From Myrica gale (lineage: Eukaryota; Streptophyta; Magnoliopsida; Fagales; Myricaceae): a DNA stretch of 64,000 bases. The stretch covers positions 24,267,271 to 24,331,270 of the forward strand of contig OZ005608.1 in NCBI GenBank assembly GCA_963930655.1, given 5' to 3'. The notes under the pieces were generated by a model. That model ran no database searches and was not told the DNA's origin. It saw nothing but the letters and a program-made list of their open reading frames with translations. Of this stretch, positions 35,205 through 47,493 are shown piece after piece. Both the position numbers and the translations under genes were made by a program. Positions within the stretch are counted from its first letter, which is position 1; every line of letters begins with the position of its first letter.

Positions 35205-36039
35205 CTGTTTTTTTTTCTGAGCAAACATTCATTCAAACATCCACCCGAAGAATAACAAAGTCAAGGGGGAGGTGGAGGATCATCAGAGTTGAGGATAATA
35301 GGGGGAATACAATGCACAAGAATATTACCCACTAAATTCTCCAAAACAGCCCATTTGGCCTTACGACTAACATGAGAAACTTTCCAAAATGAATGTAAAG
35401 CCAGAAGAGCCTGAATATCACGAATAATAGGAGCAATAATCCAATCAGGAACGAAATTCGGCTGCGAAAGGGCATTGCAGACTTGAATATACAAAAGATC
35501 CAAGCATGAGAAGGATGCAAAATAAAAACTAGCAAGATCCGAAAGGATCAATAAACCACAAATGTTTCATGTCAGACAGATAGAACAAGTAGCGCGAAAC
35601 GGTAGACAGTAGCTACCGAAACCACATAGGAGCTAGCACTAGAGCTAAGAACAAGGCAACTTAGAGAGACACAACAAAACCCACAAAAGGGCGGCGAAGC
35701 CACCAAGTGGCCAGGACAAGCCCCCTCGGGGCATAAACAAACTAAACACCCACAACAGGATGAGAAAACAGAAAACCGAAAACAAAGTGGCCGAGAAAAA
35801 CAGGCGGAGACCAGGCGGCGTGTGGGATTCACGCGCGACCGAAGGGACGCTGGACCATAGAAGAACGGAGCGGCCTGAGCTTCTGACGCTGTCCATGGGG
35901 GTGGCGCCGTCGAAATCAGACCGAGCAAGCAGAAACCTTCTCGACGCGTGCAGCTACACGCGGCGGCCGACCGGCGAAGACAAGTTGCAGAAAGGACCGA
36001 CCGGAGGAACTGAGTCTGAAGAGTAAGGGCGTGGCCTCC
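35205..36039 (-). mobile_element. Non-coding LINE-like retroposon, copy D
   Basis: The T-run at 35205-35217 is the poly-A tail of a minus-strand element. The GC-rich body resembles copies A-C. Minus-strand open frames carry no known motif. Its 5' end abuts an inverted piece of receptor-kinase exon 7 (36040-36119). No target duplication was recognised. Confidence 0.55.
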
Positions 36040-36119
36040 AACAAACAACGCAAGTCCTCGAGGCAACCATCCATTAGTCCAAAGGCCTACTTTCTTTCCA
36101 CAATCTCCATGCCTAAAAG
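36040..36119 (-). pseudogene. Inverted fragment of receptor-kinase exon 7
   Basis: The reverse complement matches the splice acceptor and first about 65 bp of exon 7 at 36693-36770 (TTTTAGGCATGGAGATTGTG, GGAAAGAAAGTAGGCCT, GGTTGCCTCGAGGACT) almost perfectly. It lies between the 5' end of retroposon copy D and the intron preceding the kinase fragment. It may come from a small inversion or from template switching during retroposition. Confidence 0.8.
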
Positions 36120-36167
36120 GCTACAGTTGTGTAGATGTTGGATTAACTCGAACTAGAATTTTGCCAG

Positions 36168-37002
36168 ACAAAACAAGATGTAAAATACTGGGTTGGTCTA
36201 AACGTTTCCAAATCATATGCGGGACTGCGTGTGGGCTTCTCTATCTTCATGAAGATTCCAGATGGAGGATCGTACACAGAGATCTCAAGGCTAGTAACAT
36301 CTTACTTGACAGAGAGTTGAATCCGAAAATTTCAGACTTTGGCATGGCTAGAATCTTTGGAGGGGATCAAACAGAGTGTTGGCACGTAATAACATTCATA
36401 TTCCATCAATGTAATTTACATTTTGAAATGACGAAGATCTCTCTCTAAGTATTGATAATATGCAGCGGCTATATGGCACCAGAGTATGCTTCTGATGGAT
36501 ATTTTTCAATGAAGTCTGACGTTTTAATCTTTGGCATCCTTTTGCTGGATATAATCAGCGGAAAGAAAAGCAGAGAGGTTTTTCATCAAGACCAGAGCCT
36601 TAACCTAATTGGATATGTAAGTCTCAAATAGTTAACACATTTGCTCAGGCTATGTTAGAACCACGAGTGACAAATAAGTGTAAATGCTTTTAGGCATGGA
36701 GATTGTGGAAAGAAAGTAGGCCTCTGGAACTAATGGATGGTTGCCTCGAGGACTCGCGTTGTTCGTCGGAAGTGTTGCGATGCATCCATATCAGTCTCTT
36801 ATGCGCGAAGCAGCGTCCTGAGGATTGGCCGAGCATGTCATCTGTTGTTTTAATGTTGGGCAGTGACAGTGCATTGCTGCAGCCCAAACAGCCAGGCTTC
36901 CTTACAGGGAATCATTCACATGATCAAGCACGTTCTTCCTCTAGTAAGAATGAATCATCTTCAACCAACGACGTAACAATTTCATTATTGGATGGTCGAT
37001 AA
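36168..37002 (+). pseudogene. Kinase-only fragment of an S-domain receptor kinase
   Basis: Only exons 5-7 remain: exon 5 from 36168 ([28 protein letters not shown]), exon 6 from about 36467 ([12 protein letters not shown]) and exon 7 from 36695 to the stop at 37002. A deletion of about 18 bp near 36376 removes the GNTNRV block and damages the exon-5 donor. In exon 7 the conserved Arg of RPEDRPSM is Trp. The ectodomain, membrane helix and N-lobe are absent, so this is a pseudogene very close in sequence to the exons at 30834-31691. Confidence 0.88.
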
Positions 37003-38925
37003 TGTTTTCTTTTCTGCGTTTTGATTAGTGGGTTTTCCTATCTCAATCTCGTGGATTTTATAGTGAAGCTATCGGAGTGATTGTTTACTATTAGTCCCTT
37101 ATTGCTTAAGTTGTATTTATTTTCAGCAAATATGGTAACCAGAAAACCTCTCGTCCCTCCTGTTTTCTGTCGCTATTAGTCTACTACTGAAGTTTATGAG
37201 AATTTTCAGTTCCCTTTTAAGACTCGAAACAATAATAAGTAAGGCATAGCTGCTGTGATAACAGAGAAAAAATAGCCACAATAGTGACTGCATAGTGTGA
37301 AATCTTGAGGTGCTGCGTCCAGGGGAGTCGTTGGACATCTCTATCAAAATCAAAATCAGTCAAGAAGGTCGCTTGGGCCTAATTGGCCCAGTCTACTTTT
37401 ACTCTATACCACACTTTGGGCTATAGGTTTTTCTTGGCTTTTAAGGTTCATTTTTCTTATATTGGGCTGTGGCCCCTTCCACAGGCTTCTAAATTCCAAT
37501 TTTCCCACTTTCGGCTGTGGGTTCTTCTAGACTTCCAAAGACCACTTTTGTTTCACACTCTCTACTTTAATCCAATTGAGATTAAAAAACAATTACTGTT
37601 CAAATTATTTCCAAACTCGTGAAGAAACACAAGGAACAATTAATCTTAGTTCCAAATAGGTCAACAAAAACTGTCATCTCATGACTTTCTTTGATTTACT
37701 TTTTAAAAATGTTTAATTCCACTAAGTAGAGATGGTTACACTCCAAGATTAATTATAATTTACTCCAAGCCATTATCCTTATTATTTTGAGCAATAAATT
37801 TACTATATACTGTTATTTTATTATTTTAATCTCTTATCCCTAAGTTTTCAAATTTAATCACACGAGTATTCAAAAAAAGAAAATCAGACTTACTATTTTA
37901 TTTCAATAACTCTTATTAAAATGTCTCTGCTGTAAACGCTAAATGATTGATCCATTAAATCTATTTCAGGGGATAATTCATGTCAATGTAAGATATTACA
38001 AACTCCTTATCTAAGCAAGTGTTTAATATTTCATTTCATGCAACCATTTAACGTACAAGTATATTGGTCACTCAAGAGTCTTATCTCTGAGTACATCAAA
38101 GTGATCTACACCATGCGAGTGAGTGCATACAACTCTAAGGATTCAAAATCAAAGCCGAACAAAATGTACGAGGACTCACATATAATTTCTAGGGTATTCC
38201 TACACTAGAGATACCCTCCTTACTTTTTGTTTTTGTGTTAAACCTACCTTTTCTGTCAAGTATTTAGTCTTGTATAATTAATATAATTTCCTTTTAAATA
38301 TATTTCTCTGCTGGATCTTATGGATATACACTTCCGTAATATAATGAGTCAATGACAATGTGAACCCAAGATCCACAGACAAAAAGGGGACCCGAAGGCC
38401 CGAACAGTGCTAAACCTGGGCTCAAAAGCCCGAATATCTCCGATCAGTTGCCATTCATTCCGAATAGTCGTTTCCTTTTGAATCTAGTTTCTGCTAGAAA
38501 ACGCTACAATGAAGCTAACTCACAAAAATACGATCATGGAGTACATAATTTCTTAAATGTGAGTCTATGCCTGTCGCCTGTCAGTAAAAACCCTTCAACG
38601 GTGATGGTGATGACGACTTCCAAGCACAAATCTTCACAATTGTTACCAGTAGTCGATGCTGAAAAGCATCCAAGGTGTGATGCTGCTTTCAACTGTCATG
38701 CTCAAGTGGGACGTCAAGATCTGTTTGTCTCTCATGCATTCCAGCAAACCTTTTGCTTGACTTTGCAGCGGACAAGAGTGGCAACCTCCAATAGGATTCT
38801 GGGAAGCGGTAGAAAGCTATCTGGGAGTTCCTTTCTCGTGGCTGTCAAGAAAGGTATAGGGCCTTATTCCATGACACGAAAAGTTACATGGTTGAATCTG
38901 TCTTCATTACATTTATGAGCCAAGT
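37003..38925. other. Gene-free spacer
   Basis: AT-rich sequence. A 156-codon plus-strand frame at 38448-38918 has no recognisable domain and sits next to the LTR-like block, so it was not called a gene. Confidence 0.4.
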
Positions 38926-40250
38926 GTTGCAGCAAAATTTACACTCCATGTTACATCCATTAGGTTTTGGCATGATATGTGACAATTTTATATGTAAGGT
39001 TCTTGAGATTTAGGATGGTTATTAGCTTTTGTGAAGATTGTGCAAGATTTGATAAGGAGTTCAAAGTAGTCTACTGAGCAAAGGAATAACAGAATTTTTG
39101 TTTTAAATGAAAATGTGCGCCCATTTGATATTCCAAGCGTCCTTTGACTTCGAAATTCCCCCTTAAACATATAAAAGCCTCTCTGAACCTTTTGCAAAGT
39201 GCCCAGAACGTTTAATCGAAGATTTCGTAGAGATTCAAGAAAGCCTCCAAGAAACCATCTTCTAGATCTTGTACCCTCTGTTTTTGTTGCTATTGAGAGT
39301 GATTGGTAATTTGAATGTGGAGATCAAATCTTTGTTCATCCTCTCAGTTTGATCACTAGATTTCAATCCCTAAATTGAACAAGAGAGCTTCGAAGTTGCT
39401 GAAGTTCGAAAGGTGTTGGAGTTCCAGGATCGTTGAAGGTGCAACCACTTGAGTTCAAGTTGGAAGGTTGCTCCGTGGTGAAGAGTCGAGAAACCAATCG
39501 GGATAGGAGTTCCTCTCCCCTGAAAGTTGCAGATTTAGACGTTGGACGTTTGAGTAAGGTTACGATTGATATTAGATTAGCAAGGGTTGCTAAATTTCTA
39601 GATTATCGTGTAACCGAGATTGAGTTTCTAGTGATTCGTTTGCTGGACTAGGTCCCGAAGAGTTTTTCTTCCTCGTAGAGGTTCTACTTTGAAGTTTCTC
39701 TCCGTCAACAATTTCTTGTGTCAATCGTGGTTGAATCTGTGTTGTTGTTATAGTTTTATATCTATATTGTTATTTGCTAATCGTTCTTGTTTAAATGATT
39801 AAAGATTCTCAATCTTGGTGGATTGTCAATCTTGTTGCAAGAAGATTCAAGGTAAAAGGTAGATCTAGGTAAGAAGTTTATTCAACATCTTATTGTGTGT
39901 ATTTAGATAGAACTTATCTTGCTGATATATATCTGCATAATTTTTCAAATTTGGTTTTACATCGTCTGAAGTTTAAAGTAGTTCATTGGAACTTTTCACA
40001 GTTTTGACAACACATTTGGTTAATCTGTGTTATGTTGTTTAGCTTGTTTTCTTGTCATTTGAAAGCATCTGAGTCCATCTGAAAAACATCTGAATATATT
40101 GGTTTACGTTGGATATTGATTTCATTCATTGCCATATGGTTTAGATTTCTTTAAAGGGTTGAATATTGTTTTTCTAATTCATTGTTCATTATTTGAGGGT
40201 TGTAGAAATTTTGTAATATACCTATTCATCCCCTCTAGGTATTTTCTGCA
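38926..40250 (+). mobile_element. Probable solo LTR of a Copia-type element, fossil
   Basis: The stretch begins TGTTGCAGC. It has the layout of long Copia LTRs of the SIRE/Maximus kind: a GAAG/GTTC-rich leader, a GTAGAGGTTCTACTT...TTTCTC segment with a TTGTGT tract, and a terminal TATTCATCCCCTCTAGGTAT block. No internal region, primer site or second LTR is visible, so a solo LTR or remnant is likely. It is old. Boundaries are approximate and no target duplication was found. Confidence 0.4.
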
Positions 40251-40440
40251 TAGTTGGGTCTAAATTAGATTGTTCACTTCAGCCCATCGGGATCTGATTT
40301 TTTTTTGGGTAACAATAAAAATGTATACCATTTGGTATTGGTGTATTGGGCTCAAACGTGTCTAGAAACGCACTGACCGAACAAAGGACGCAATGGCAAA
40401 CCTAGATACTTGAATTGGCTACACAATCCATTAAATATTT

Positions 40441-40552
40441 AAGTCAATGATTTACTAATAAGTTGTATGATTCGAACTTGTGTCCATCTGCTAGATACTA
40501 TTTATCCAGGAGTGGAAATCCGATCTTCTAACTATATTGAGCTATCACCCTT
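40441..40552 (-). mobile_element. tRNA-derived SINE remnant
   Basis: On the minus strand GGGTGATAGCTCAATATAG (A-box region, about 40550-40532) is followed by ACAAGTTCGAATC (B box, about 40481-40469). This is the usual tRNA-like head of plant SINEs. The tail and duplications are not clear. Confidence 0.45.
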
Positions 40553-41204
40553 GAAAGTATCGGTACGAATTGATGGCTAGGGGTTACAACTATTTCTGAA
40601 AAGGTGCTTCATTAATTCGACCTTGATCCAACATTCAGTGCGTTGAAGCTCCGCACTAGGTTTATCGGGCCCGGTGAACTAATTAACAGATCATTGAGAG
40701 TATGAAATATGCTCATCAATAGAACATAATATGCGTGTTTGCTCCTTTTGAAGGAAAAAATTGGAAAGGCATGCTTAGAAGTGGACCCTATGGTTCCATA
40801 TATATGATTATAATATTGATCACGATCTTAAAGAGCTGCATTAATGAGAACAGGTTTATCTGCATTAACAAAAAAATATAAATAAAGAGAACAGGTTTAT
40901 CTTTTGTTAATCGGTTCTAATGATGGAGAGTAGTAGATGTATGACTTTCCGAGCAAGGAAGTTGGATTGAACCTTGTGGGGGAAGATAAGAGTTATAGGA
41001 TCCGTGAAGCAAAAGCCAATCTTTCATTTCGATGTCCTTCCTTGGCCCTCAGGCTCCAGGAATGATGAAGGATAATAATGGTGAGTAGGTGACATTGAGG
41101 TTTCTGATAATTCAAGGGAAACCATCTTGATCTCATCACATGCTAAGAATACTTTTTTTTTTTGGTGGCAGGCTGAAAGGGTAGCAAAAACTGAATTTAT
41201 AAAC

Positions 41205-41330
41205 TCTAAGGTATTAGTCTAGTGGTTTATAAGGCTCAGGCTTTAATAATTTGCTCCCTCTAAAGTTTTAAGTTCAAAACTTCATAGGTATTATAATCTT
41301 TTGGGGTCAATCATATATATAGCCTTTGTC
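41205..41330 (+). mobile_element. tRNA-derived SINE-like segment
   Basis: TTAGTCTAGTGGTTTATAAG (A-box-like, 41214-41233) precedes AAGTTCAAAACTTC (B-box-like, 41270-41283). The spacing suits a tRNA-type pol III promoter. It is diverged, with no clear ends. Confidence 0.38.
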
Positions 41331-41760
41331 ATGATAATTGTCCGATTTGTGTAAGACAGAATCTGCGTAAATTAACTATCATGAACAATCAGTTAGAAAA
41401 AGAAAAGAAAGGAAGTATTAACAGCTATATGTATATATTCTATGGACTCTTAACTATTTAGTCTTCAGTTTTTTATAATACTAATCACTGTTGTAGTAGT
41501 TTTTTATGCTAAAATTAATGTGTTTGACTGTAAGAGTTTAAAATGATAAAAAGAATAGTGAATTTAAATATTTAATTAAATTTATATATATGTACTTAGA
41601 AACACTCGTTTATTATTTGTTACAAAAATTGGAGTATAAAGGAAAAAAACAGAACATTATTAAAGAGATATAGAGTGGACCAAAATTTATTGAGCTTTAT
41701 TTTACATTCAATCGATTGTTGATGTACAACTACCTAGTGAACCATTTTAAAAAAGAAAAG

Positions 41761-42264
41761 GGTAAAATACACTTTGCATCCCTTATATTTAGAGGTGTCA
41801 ACACATTGAACTCCAATATTTTATTTTTAAGACATTGAGCTCATTATACTATCTTCCACAACAATTTGCACCCCTGAGTAAAATTTGACGTCAAATTAGA
41901 TGGTAATCGTTTAACACGTGCCTCTCAGGTGACCTCAGTCCCTGTCAGATTATCGTATTGCTCTTGAATCTCAAACTCGTCACGATCAAATGAACTTCAA
42001 AATTCAATAGGCGAAAATCGTGACTTATTTGAAACTCATTTAATCGTAATTTATTTAAGATTTAAAGGCAATACAGTAATTTAACAGGGACTGAGGTTAC
42101 GTGAGCGGCACGTACAAACACTTACCGTCTAATTTGAAGATAAATTTCACTTCGGGTGTAAATCATTGGGATAAATAACATGATGAGTTCAATGTCTTAA
42201 AAATAAAACATTAGAGTATAATGTGTTACACCTCCAAACATAAGAGGTGCAAAGTATATTTAAC
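41761..42264. mobile_element. Non-autonomous TIR element with long inverted ends
   Basis: The two ends are inverted copies of about 90 bp: G-TAAA-TA-ACTTTGCA-C, GAGGTGT-AACACATT, and TTTTATTTTTAAGACATTGA. Flanks are A-rich and may hold a 9-bp duplication (AAAGAAAAG / AAAAAAAAA), but this is low-complexity. A MULE-type element is the best guess. No coding. Confidence 0.6.
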
Positions 42265-42444
42265 AAAAAAAAAAAGGTTTGAAAACCGGAGAATATTAGC
42301 TGTATGAAAAAAGCGGTTGTGGTAAAATATGGTAGACTTTTGAAGGTATATCTATTAATTGTAGCCAAATTTAGAAGAACACTTTGTTTGTTGATATTTC
42401 AAAATGTGATGAAATTGGTTGTTCTAGTAAATAATATGGAAATA

Positions 42445-42967
42445 TACAAATACGACACTAGGTTTTAACGCTTTTTGTGAAAACTCACCGGATTTTAAAA
42501 AGTTTTAAATTGCTCACTAGGTTTATCATTTTTGTATAAAAACTCACTGAACTCAATGTCGTTAGCCCCGTTTAACGAAAAATTCATCACGTCCAATCAT
42601 ATTATGACACGTGTCACTAAATAAATAAAAATTACAAATAAATCTAAAATTAACAAAAAAAACATTATTAATTTTAAAAAAACACTCCGATCCTTTTCAC
42701 TATGGAGGGGAAACCTGGCGCCTCTGGGCGGCCATGAGTGGACCTCCTCCACCCGTCGGCATGGGTTGCGTGATGGGGGAGGTCCGTTAAATTATTTAGT
42801 GACACGTGTCATATTATGATTGGACGTGATGAATTTTCCGTTAAACGAGGCTAACGACATTGAGTTCAGTGAGTTTTTATACAAAAATGATAAACCTAGT
42901 GAGCAATTTAAAACTTTTTAAAACCCGGTGAGTTTTCACAAAAGTCGTTAAAACCCTGATATTTGTA
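42445..42967. mobile_element. Non-autonomous MULE-like fold-back element
   Basis: Inverted arms of about 200 bp share GGTTTTAACG-CTTTTGTGA, AACTCACCGG, GTTTATCATTTTTGTATAAA, and GACACGTGTCA. The GC-rich core (GATCC, GGAGG-GAAACC, GGCGGCC, GGACCTCCTCCACC) resembles the core of the element at 12668-13570, so the two are probably related families. Confidence 0.65.
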
Positions 42968-43490
42968 CAGAAGATTTTATAGGACGACCATAACATTTTT
43001 CAATTTTGTCAGCGATATTGTCCTGTTACGCCAAGAAGAACATGCAATTGGACTAAAGTTTCGTGGCAATAATTTCGGCTGTGATTAACAAAAAAGCTAA
43101 ATGGTGTTGTTAGGTGAGATGAACAGGCGCTGTCAAATTAAAATTGTGAAAGCTTAGCATGATTCTGCATGAGCAATGCAGTTCTTGAATTCATGCGATG
43201 GCCTTGGACCGACACTTACAGACCTTTTCTGACGTTTAGAGGAACATTATATTAGGGAGTTGGATTTTGCTGACTGACGAGAAGAGGACTTCGCATGTCG
43301 TTTAGTAAGAACAGGAATAGATTCCCCTGCACTCTCTTCCTACTTTCCAGCTCAATGCATGTTCTACTTATTGTCCATTGACTTTTGAACCCTAGTGCAT
43401 TTCGCTTGATTTAGCCAACCACTACTACCAACTTTGGGCTCTCTTGCTCGAATATCTAAAGTTAGAATCTCAACTGTGTGACTTTAAAAT

Positions 43491-43920
43491 GGGAAAATAT
43501 CTCCCATATTTATAGATAAAAAATAAACTAGACCCTCATAATTTTTAATTTTTTTTACACCCCGTAATTTTTTTATAACATCAATTCAGTCTTCCATTCA
43601 ATATGGTTGTTCTAAAGTGATGTTAATTGAGCAAAATATTGTATTAATCAAATTAAAAAATGAATAAAAATTAAAATTAAATGTAAAAATTAAGTACAAT
43701 TTTATATTTTTATTTATATCATTTTTAATTTTTCAATGCTTTTATTAATTTTATCTTTGAAGGCATTTCAGTTATATTTCGTACAATTTAATGGCCAAAT
43801 CGAAAGAGTGCGAGGGTTCAATTCTTTTAAAACTTATGGACCTTAAAAAAATAAATTAAAAGTTATTGGGTCTAATTTATTTTTTATCTAAAAATATGAA
43901 AGTTATTATGATGTTTCCCC
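43491..43920. mobile_element. Short TIR element
   Basis: The ends GGGAAAATATC...ATAGATAAAAAATAAACTAG and their inverse (43870-43920) form TIRs of about 55-60 bp. The interior is AT-rich and non-coding. Family uncertain; no clean duplication. Confidence 0.5.
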
Positions 43921-45435
43921 TCAAAATATTCTAATATGTATATTAAATATCAATAAAATTTTTATTTCGATTCTCCAAAATAAAACTCTTGCATCGAATC
44001 AAGATCTTATGTATTACCTTACAAATCTCATCGAATCAAGATCTCATAATTTAGGGAAAATCAAGCATAATATATGAGTCATATGGTATATATGATCCTA
44101 TTCTTTGAATTGCATCTTTAATTCTTGCACAGAATTATAGAACATCTTGATTCCTCTTAAATATAGTTTACTTCATAATATATATATTTTTTAAATATTA
44201 ATTATCAAAAATATATTTTTTAAAGAAAAAAGAAAATTTGTTAATAGTATAAAAGATTAGACTATCCTCCGTCCAAAAGTGATTGGTCAAATCATAAATG
44301 ATAATAAATAACACTGTTTACCTACTATTATTGTGGGATTTCAAATCATTTTCCTTTTTCTCTACAAATAATTGGTCATGAAGTAACATATTATGGATAC
44401 TGCCTGACTGACTGTAGATAAAAAAATATCTTAATTGATTTATTAATGTGCTGTTATTAATACAGACCATTAGATTGATTTATTAATGTGTTGTCATCCA
44501 TCTAATGACCTGTTAGGACATATTAGGTAATTTTTTATTAGGAGGAAATTCTTATCCTGAGATAGGAGACGATAAATTTTAGTAATATATTTGGAAAACA
44601 TAAATAAATATGATAAACGTCCTCAAGTCATTTAATTTTTAGGTAGGGCATAAACGTAAATTCAAAAATGCGAATGGTTTTGGTCAGCCTGCAGCCTGCG
44701 ATACGTCATCTCGTTTTGTCCACGAGCAATTTTTAGAAAAAGTCAAATTACTCTCTCCATAAGTTTTTGGTTCCCAATTTCCCTGTTACAAGGACTATAA
44801 TAAAAATCAACGCCTCGGATTCACCTTAATCATGGCCATCCAATGGACCATGATCCACCATGTCCCTCTCTGTAATTAATGGATTCAAATCTAGATTAGT
44901 AAAATGAAAAATATAATTACAAAATTCGAGATTAGAATCTCGATGAATATTCTAATAATATAATTATTTCTTATTATATATTACATATGCACTTACGCAG
45001 GGCGGCTTAAGGGTAACCAGTATGGCTTTGCTGGAATAATTATTTTAATTACATATTCAATAATTTCTAATAACTATATTAATATTTTTCATATTTAGTA
45101 TATCTTGTTGCCTAATTTTTTTTTCGGAAGACTTACATATAGAAGTACGTTAACAAAACCCAAGACCGAAAACTATAATAAAATAAATAGAAAATAAATT
45201 GCGTCTTCTAGATCTTTTTTAAGTTTACAACGAACATGATGATGACGTGCATGACACCACTATCCCATCATTAATAGCTTTAATGTTAAAAATGGACTCC
45301 AATTTTTCCCAAGCCATTAATTGATACCTGCATACGGACACGCCACCAAACGATACCGTTTTATCCTTTTCAATCTGATTTAAAGGATAGCAAGTAGACA
45401 AAGTTCAATCTGCTCATACTAATCCCATCTACAAC
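43921..45435. other. Intergenic and upstream region of the quinone reductase gene
   Basis: AT-rich DNA with no gene. The last few hundred bases should contain the FQR1-like promoter. Confidence 0.4.
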
Positions 45436-45443
45436 TATAAATA
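45436..45443 (+). promoter_or_regulatory. TATA box of the FQR1-like gene
   Basis: TATAAATA lies 122-129 bp upstream of the ATG at 45565. A transcript start near 45470 would give a leader of about 95 nt. Confidence 0.65.
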
Positions 45444-45564
45444 GGGCATTTGGCTCCCCATTTCTCAATTGTCATTTGTCAAAGTTATCCAATTCGGCTC
45501 GGAAAATCAGAGAGAGAAAACTAAATTAGAAAAATTTTCACAGAGACCTTGGGAAGCTCCATCA

Positions 45565-47462
45565 ATGGCTACCAAATTGTATATTGTGTATGTATCACTC
45601 TCGTTTTTTCTGTTTCCTTTTTTGATATGAATCTCTATTATCGGCTCTGTTTCTCGCTATTTCTCTGCTTTTTGCTCTGTTTATTTTCTTTTCCTTTTTT
45701 AAAACTGTGATTTCTACACTTATTTGGTTTTGCTTTTCCTTGTCTGAATTGGATGTCGTTTATGCTTGCTTGAAATATAAGGCTGGTTTACATTTGTGTT
45801 TCGATAATATGTTCCCGAAACTATGATGTGAATCGCGAATGTGATTTTCTACGATCTGCTTTTGCTTCTTATTCATGTTGGTGTTTCTACGATCTGCTTT
45901 TGCTTCTTTTCTACGATCTGCTTTAGCTGTTCCATCTTTTTCTTGAGAAACAAGATGAAATGATCCCCATAGGCTGGACTCACATATTCCCTGCTTATAG
46001 CTAAGAATTTTCTCTAATTTAAAGTTTTAATCAGATTAGCTTCCGTTTCTGGAAATTTTAGTTTTACTTTGCAAACCCAGTAAATCTCAATCCGCTTTCG
46101 CAATCCAAGATGGAGAATAATATTTACAACAGGGCAACCGTGTAGATATGCATCAAGTAGTGACAATTCTGAATTGCAATTTTTCTCAATGCCCCTGTCT
46201 TTTTCATCCTACTTCATTTTTCTTTTCACATCTTTGGTTCGATGTGGACTATAGAGGAAGGCGACGATATTTTCTTTTTTCTTTTTGTATAATGCCATTA
46301 TGAGATTATGTTATATCTCAAATTTGAAGAGCTGCTTGTTCTTTTGCGCACGAGTAGAATGACTTTGGAACTGTGTCTACTGCCAGAAACGATCAGAATG
46401 ACTTTAGAACTCAGTACTACTGGCAATTATTAGAACGACTTTAACACTGGTACTGCTGGCATCCAGATGTGCATAACCATAATTTCTCATATAAGTTCAT
46501 TAGCGATAGCGAGCAAATGTAGACAAAGCTTTGTTATTTATAGGTTTTTCCAAGTTCATGAATAGGATGTGTTAAAGCATGAAATGAAGGTATAGCGATG
46601 CCAAATAATCAGAAATGAGGAGTCTTTTTTCTTCTCATGACTCCTTTTCTACACTTGGAATAATGGCACCATGCGTCGTCTTCTACAGCCGAAGAGAAAT
46701 GATGAGAGCAATTTTGATGATCTTGCAAAAGGATTTATGTTTAATCTGCCTGTCATTTCGTGGATTGAAGTCTTTTCAAAAGACTTACATTAATTGTTTT
46801 CTAATGAGCTCCATAAAATAATGGAAAACATTTCTGATATTATGAAAATTTGGCTAAGAAAGACTTGTTCTTTTGCATTTTGAACCCTTCAAAAGCAATG
46901 TTTAACCAGAGAGCTCCTAATTAAGGTTATTTGCCCAGGTGACTGCAGATATTACTTGAAAGTTGTTGGTTGTAATTGTCGACAGCTAGAGTAATCTTTC
47001 TGGGTTATTTATTTCACTCTCTTTATATATCAGACAACTGAAAGTCTCAAGCTAACACTTTGCTTGAACTTAGTTACTTGAAGTCTTCTAAAAAACATCA
47101 TGTCATTGTTTTACAAAATATGTATCCAAGCAGGGAGTGAATCTGTGTTGTAGGGGGTGTCCAAGCTACATCTATGTTGTTTTCTATCAAGTTAAAATTC
47201 ACAGAATTCTGTTTCTATTTGGTGCATTTCAAGATGTATGAATGTACCATCAGAGGTGTATGGGTATGAAATGTCCAAGACATCAGCATATGCACACATC
47301 TTTGTAAAAGCAAGAGAGAAGTCATCTGATACATTAACTTTTTCATGCATAAACTTTCCCAAACGGCCGTGTCTAACTAATCAGCATAATGTGGCTATAA
47401 TCAATTCTTCTGTCTCTGTCTGTGTGCTGTGCTCATGCTAGAGAGGCATTGTCGGGCTCGGG

Positions 47463-47493
<31 letters not shown>

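Larger units (their letters stand above)
40251..41760. other. Gene-free spacer with two SINE-like segments
   Basis: Apart from the two SINE-like segments listed separately, this is AT-rich sequence with no gene. Confidence 0.4.

Noticed and set aside
38448-38918. 156-codon frame considered as a gene
   Set aside because: No recognisable domain, no convincing splice partners, and it abuts an LTR-like block.
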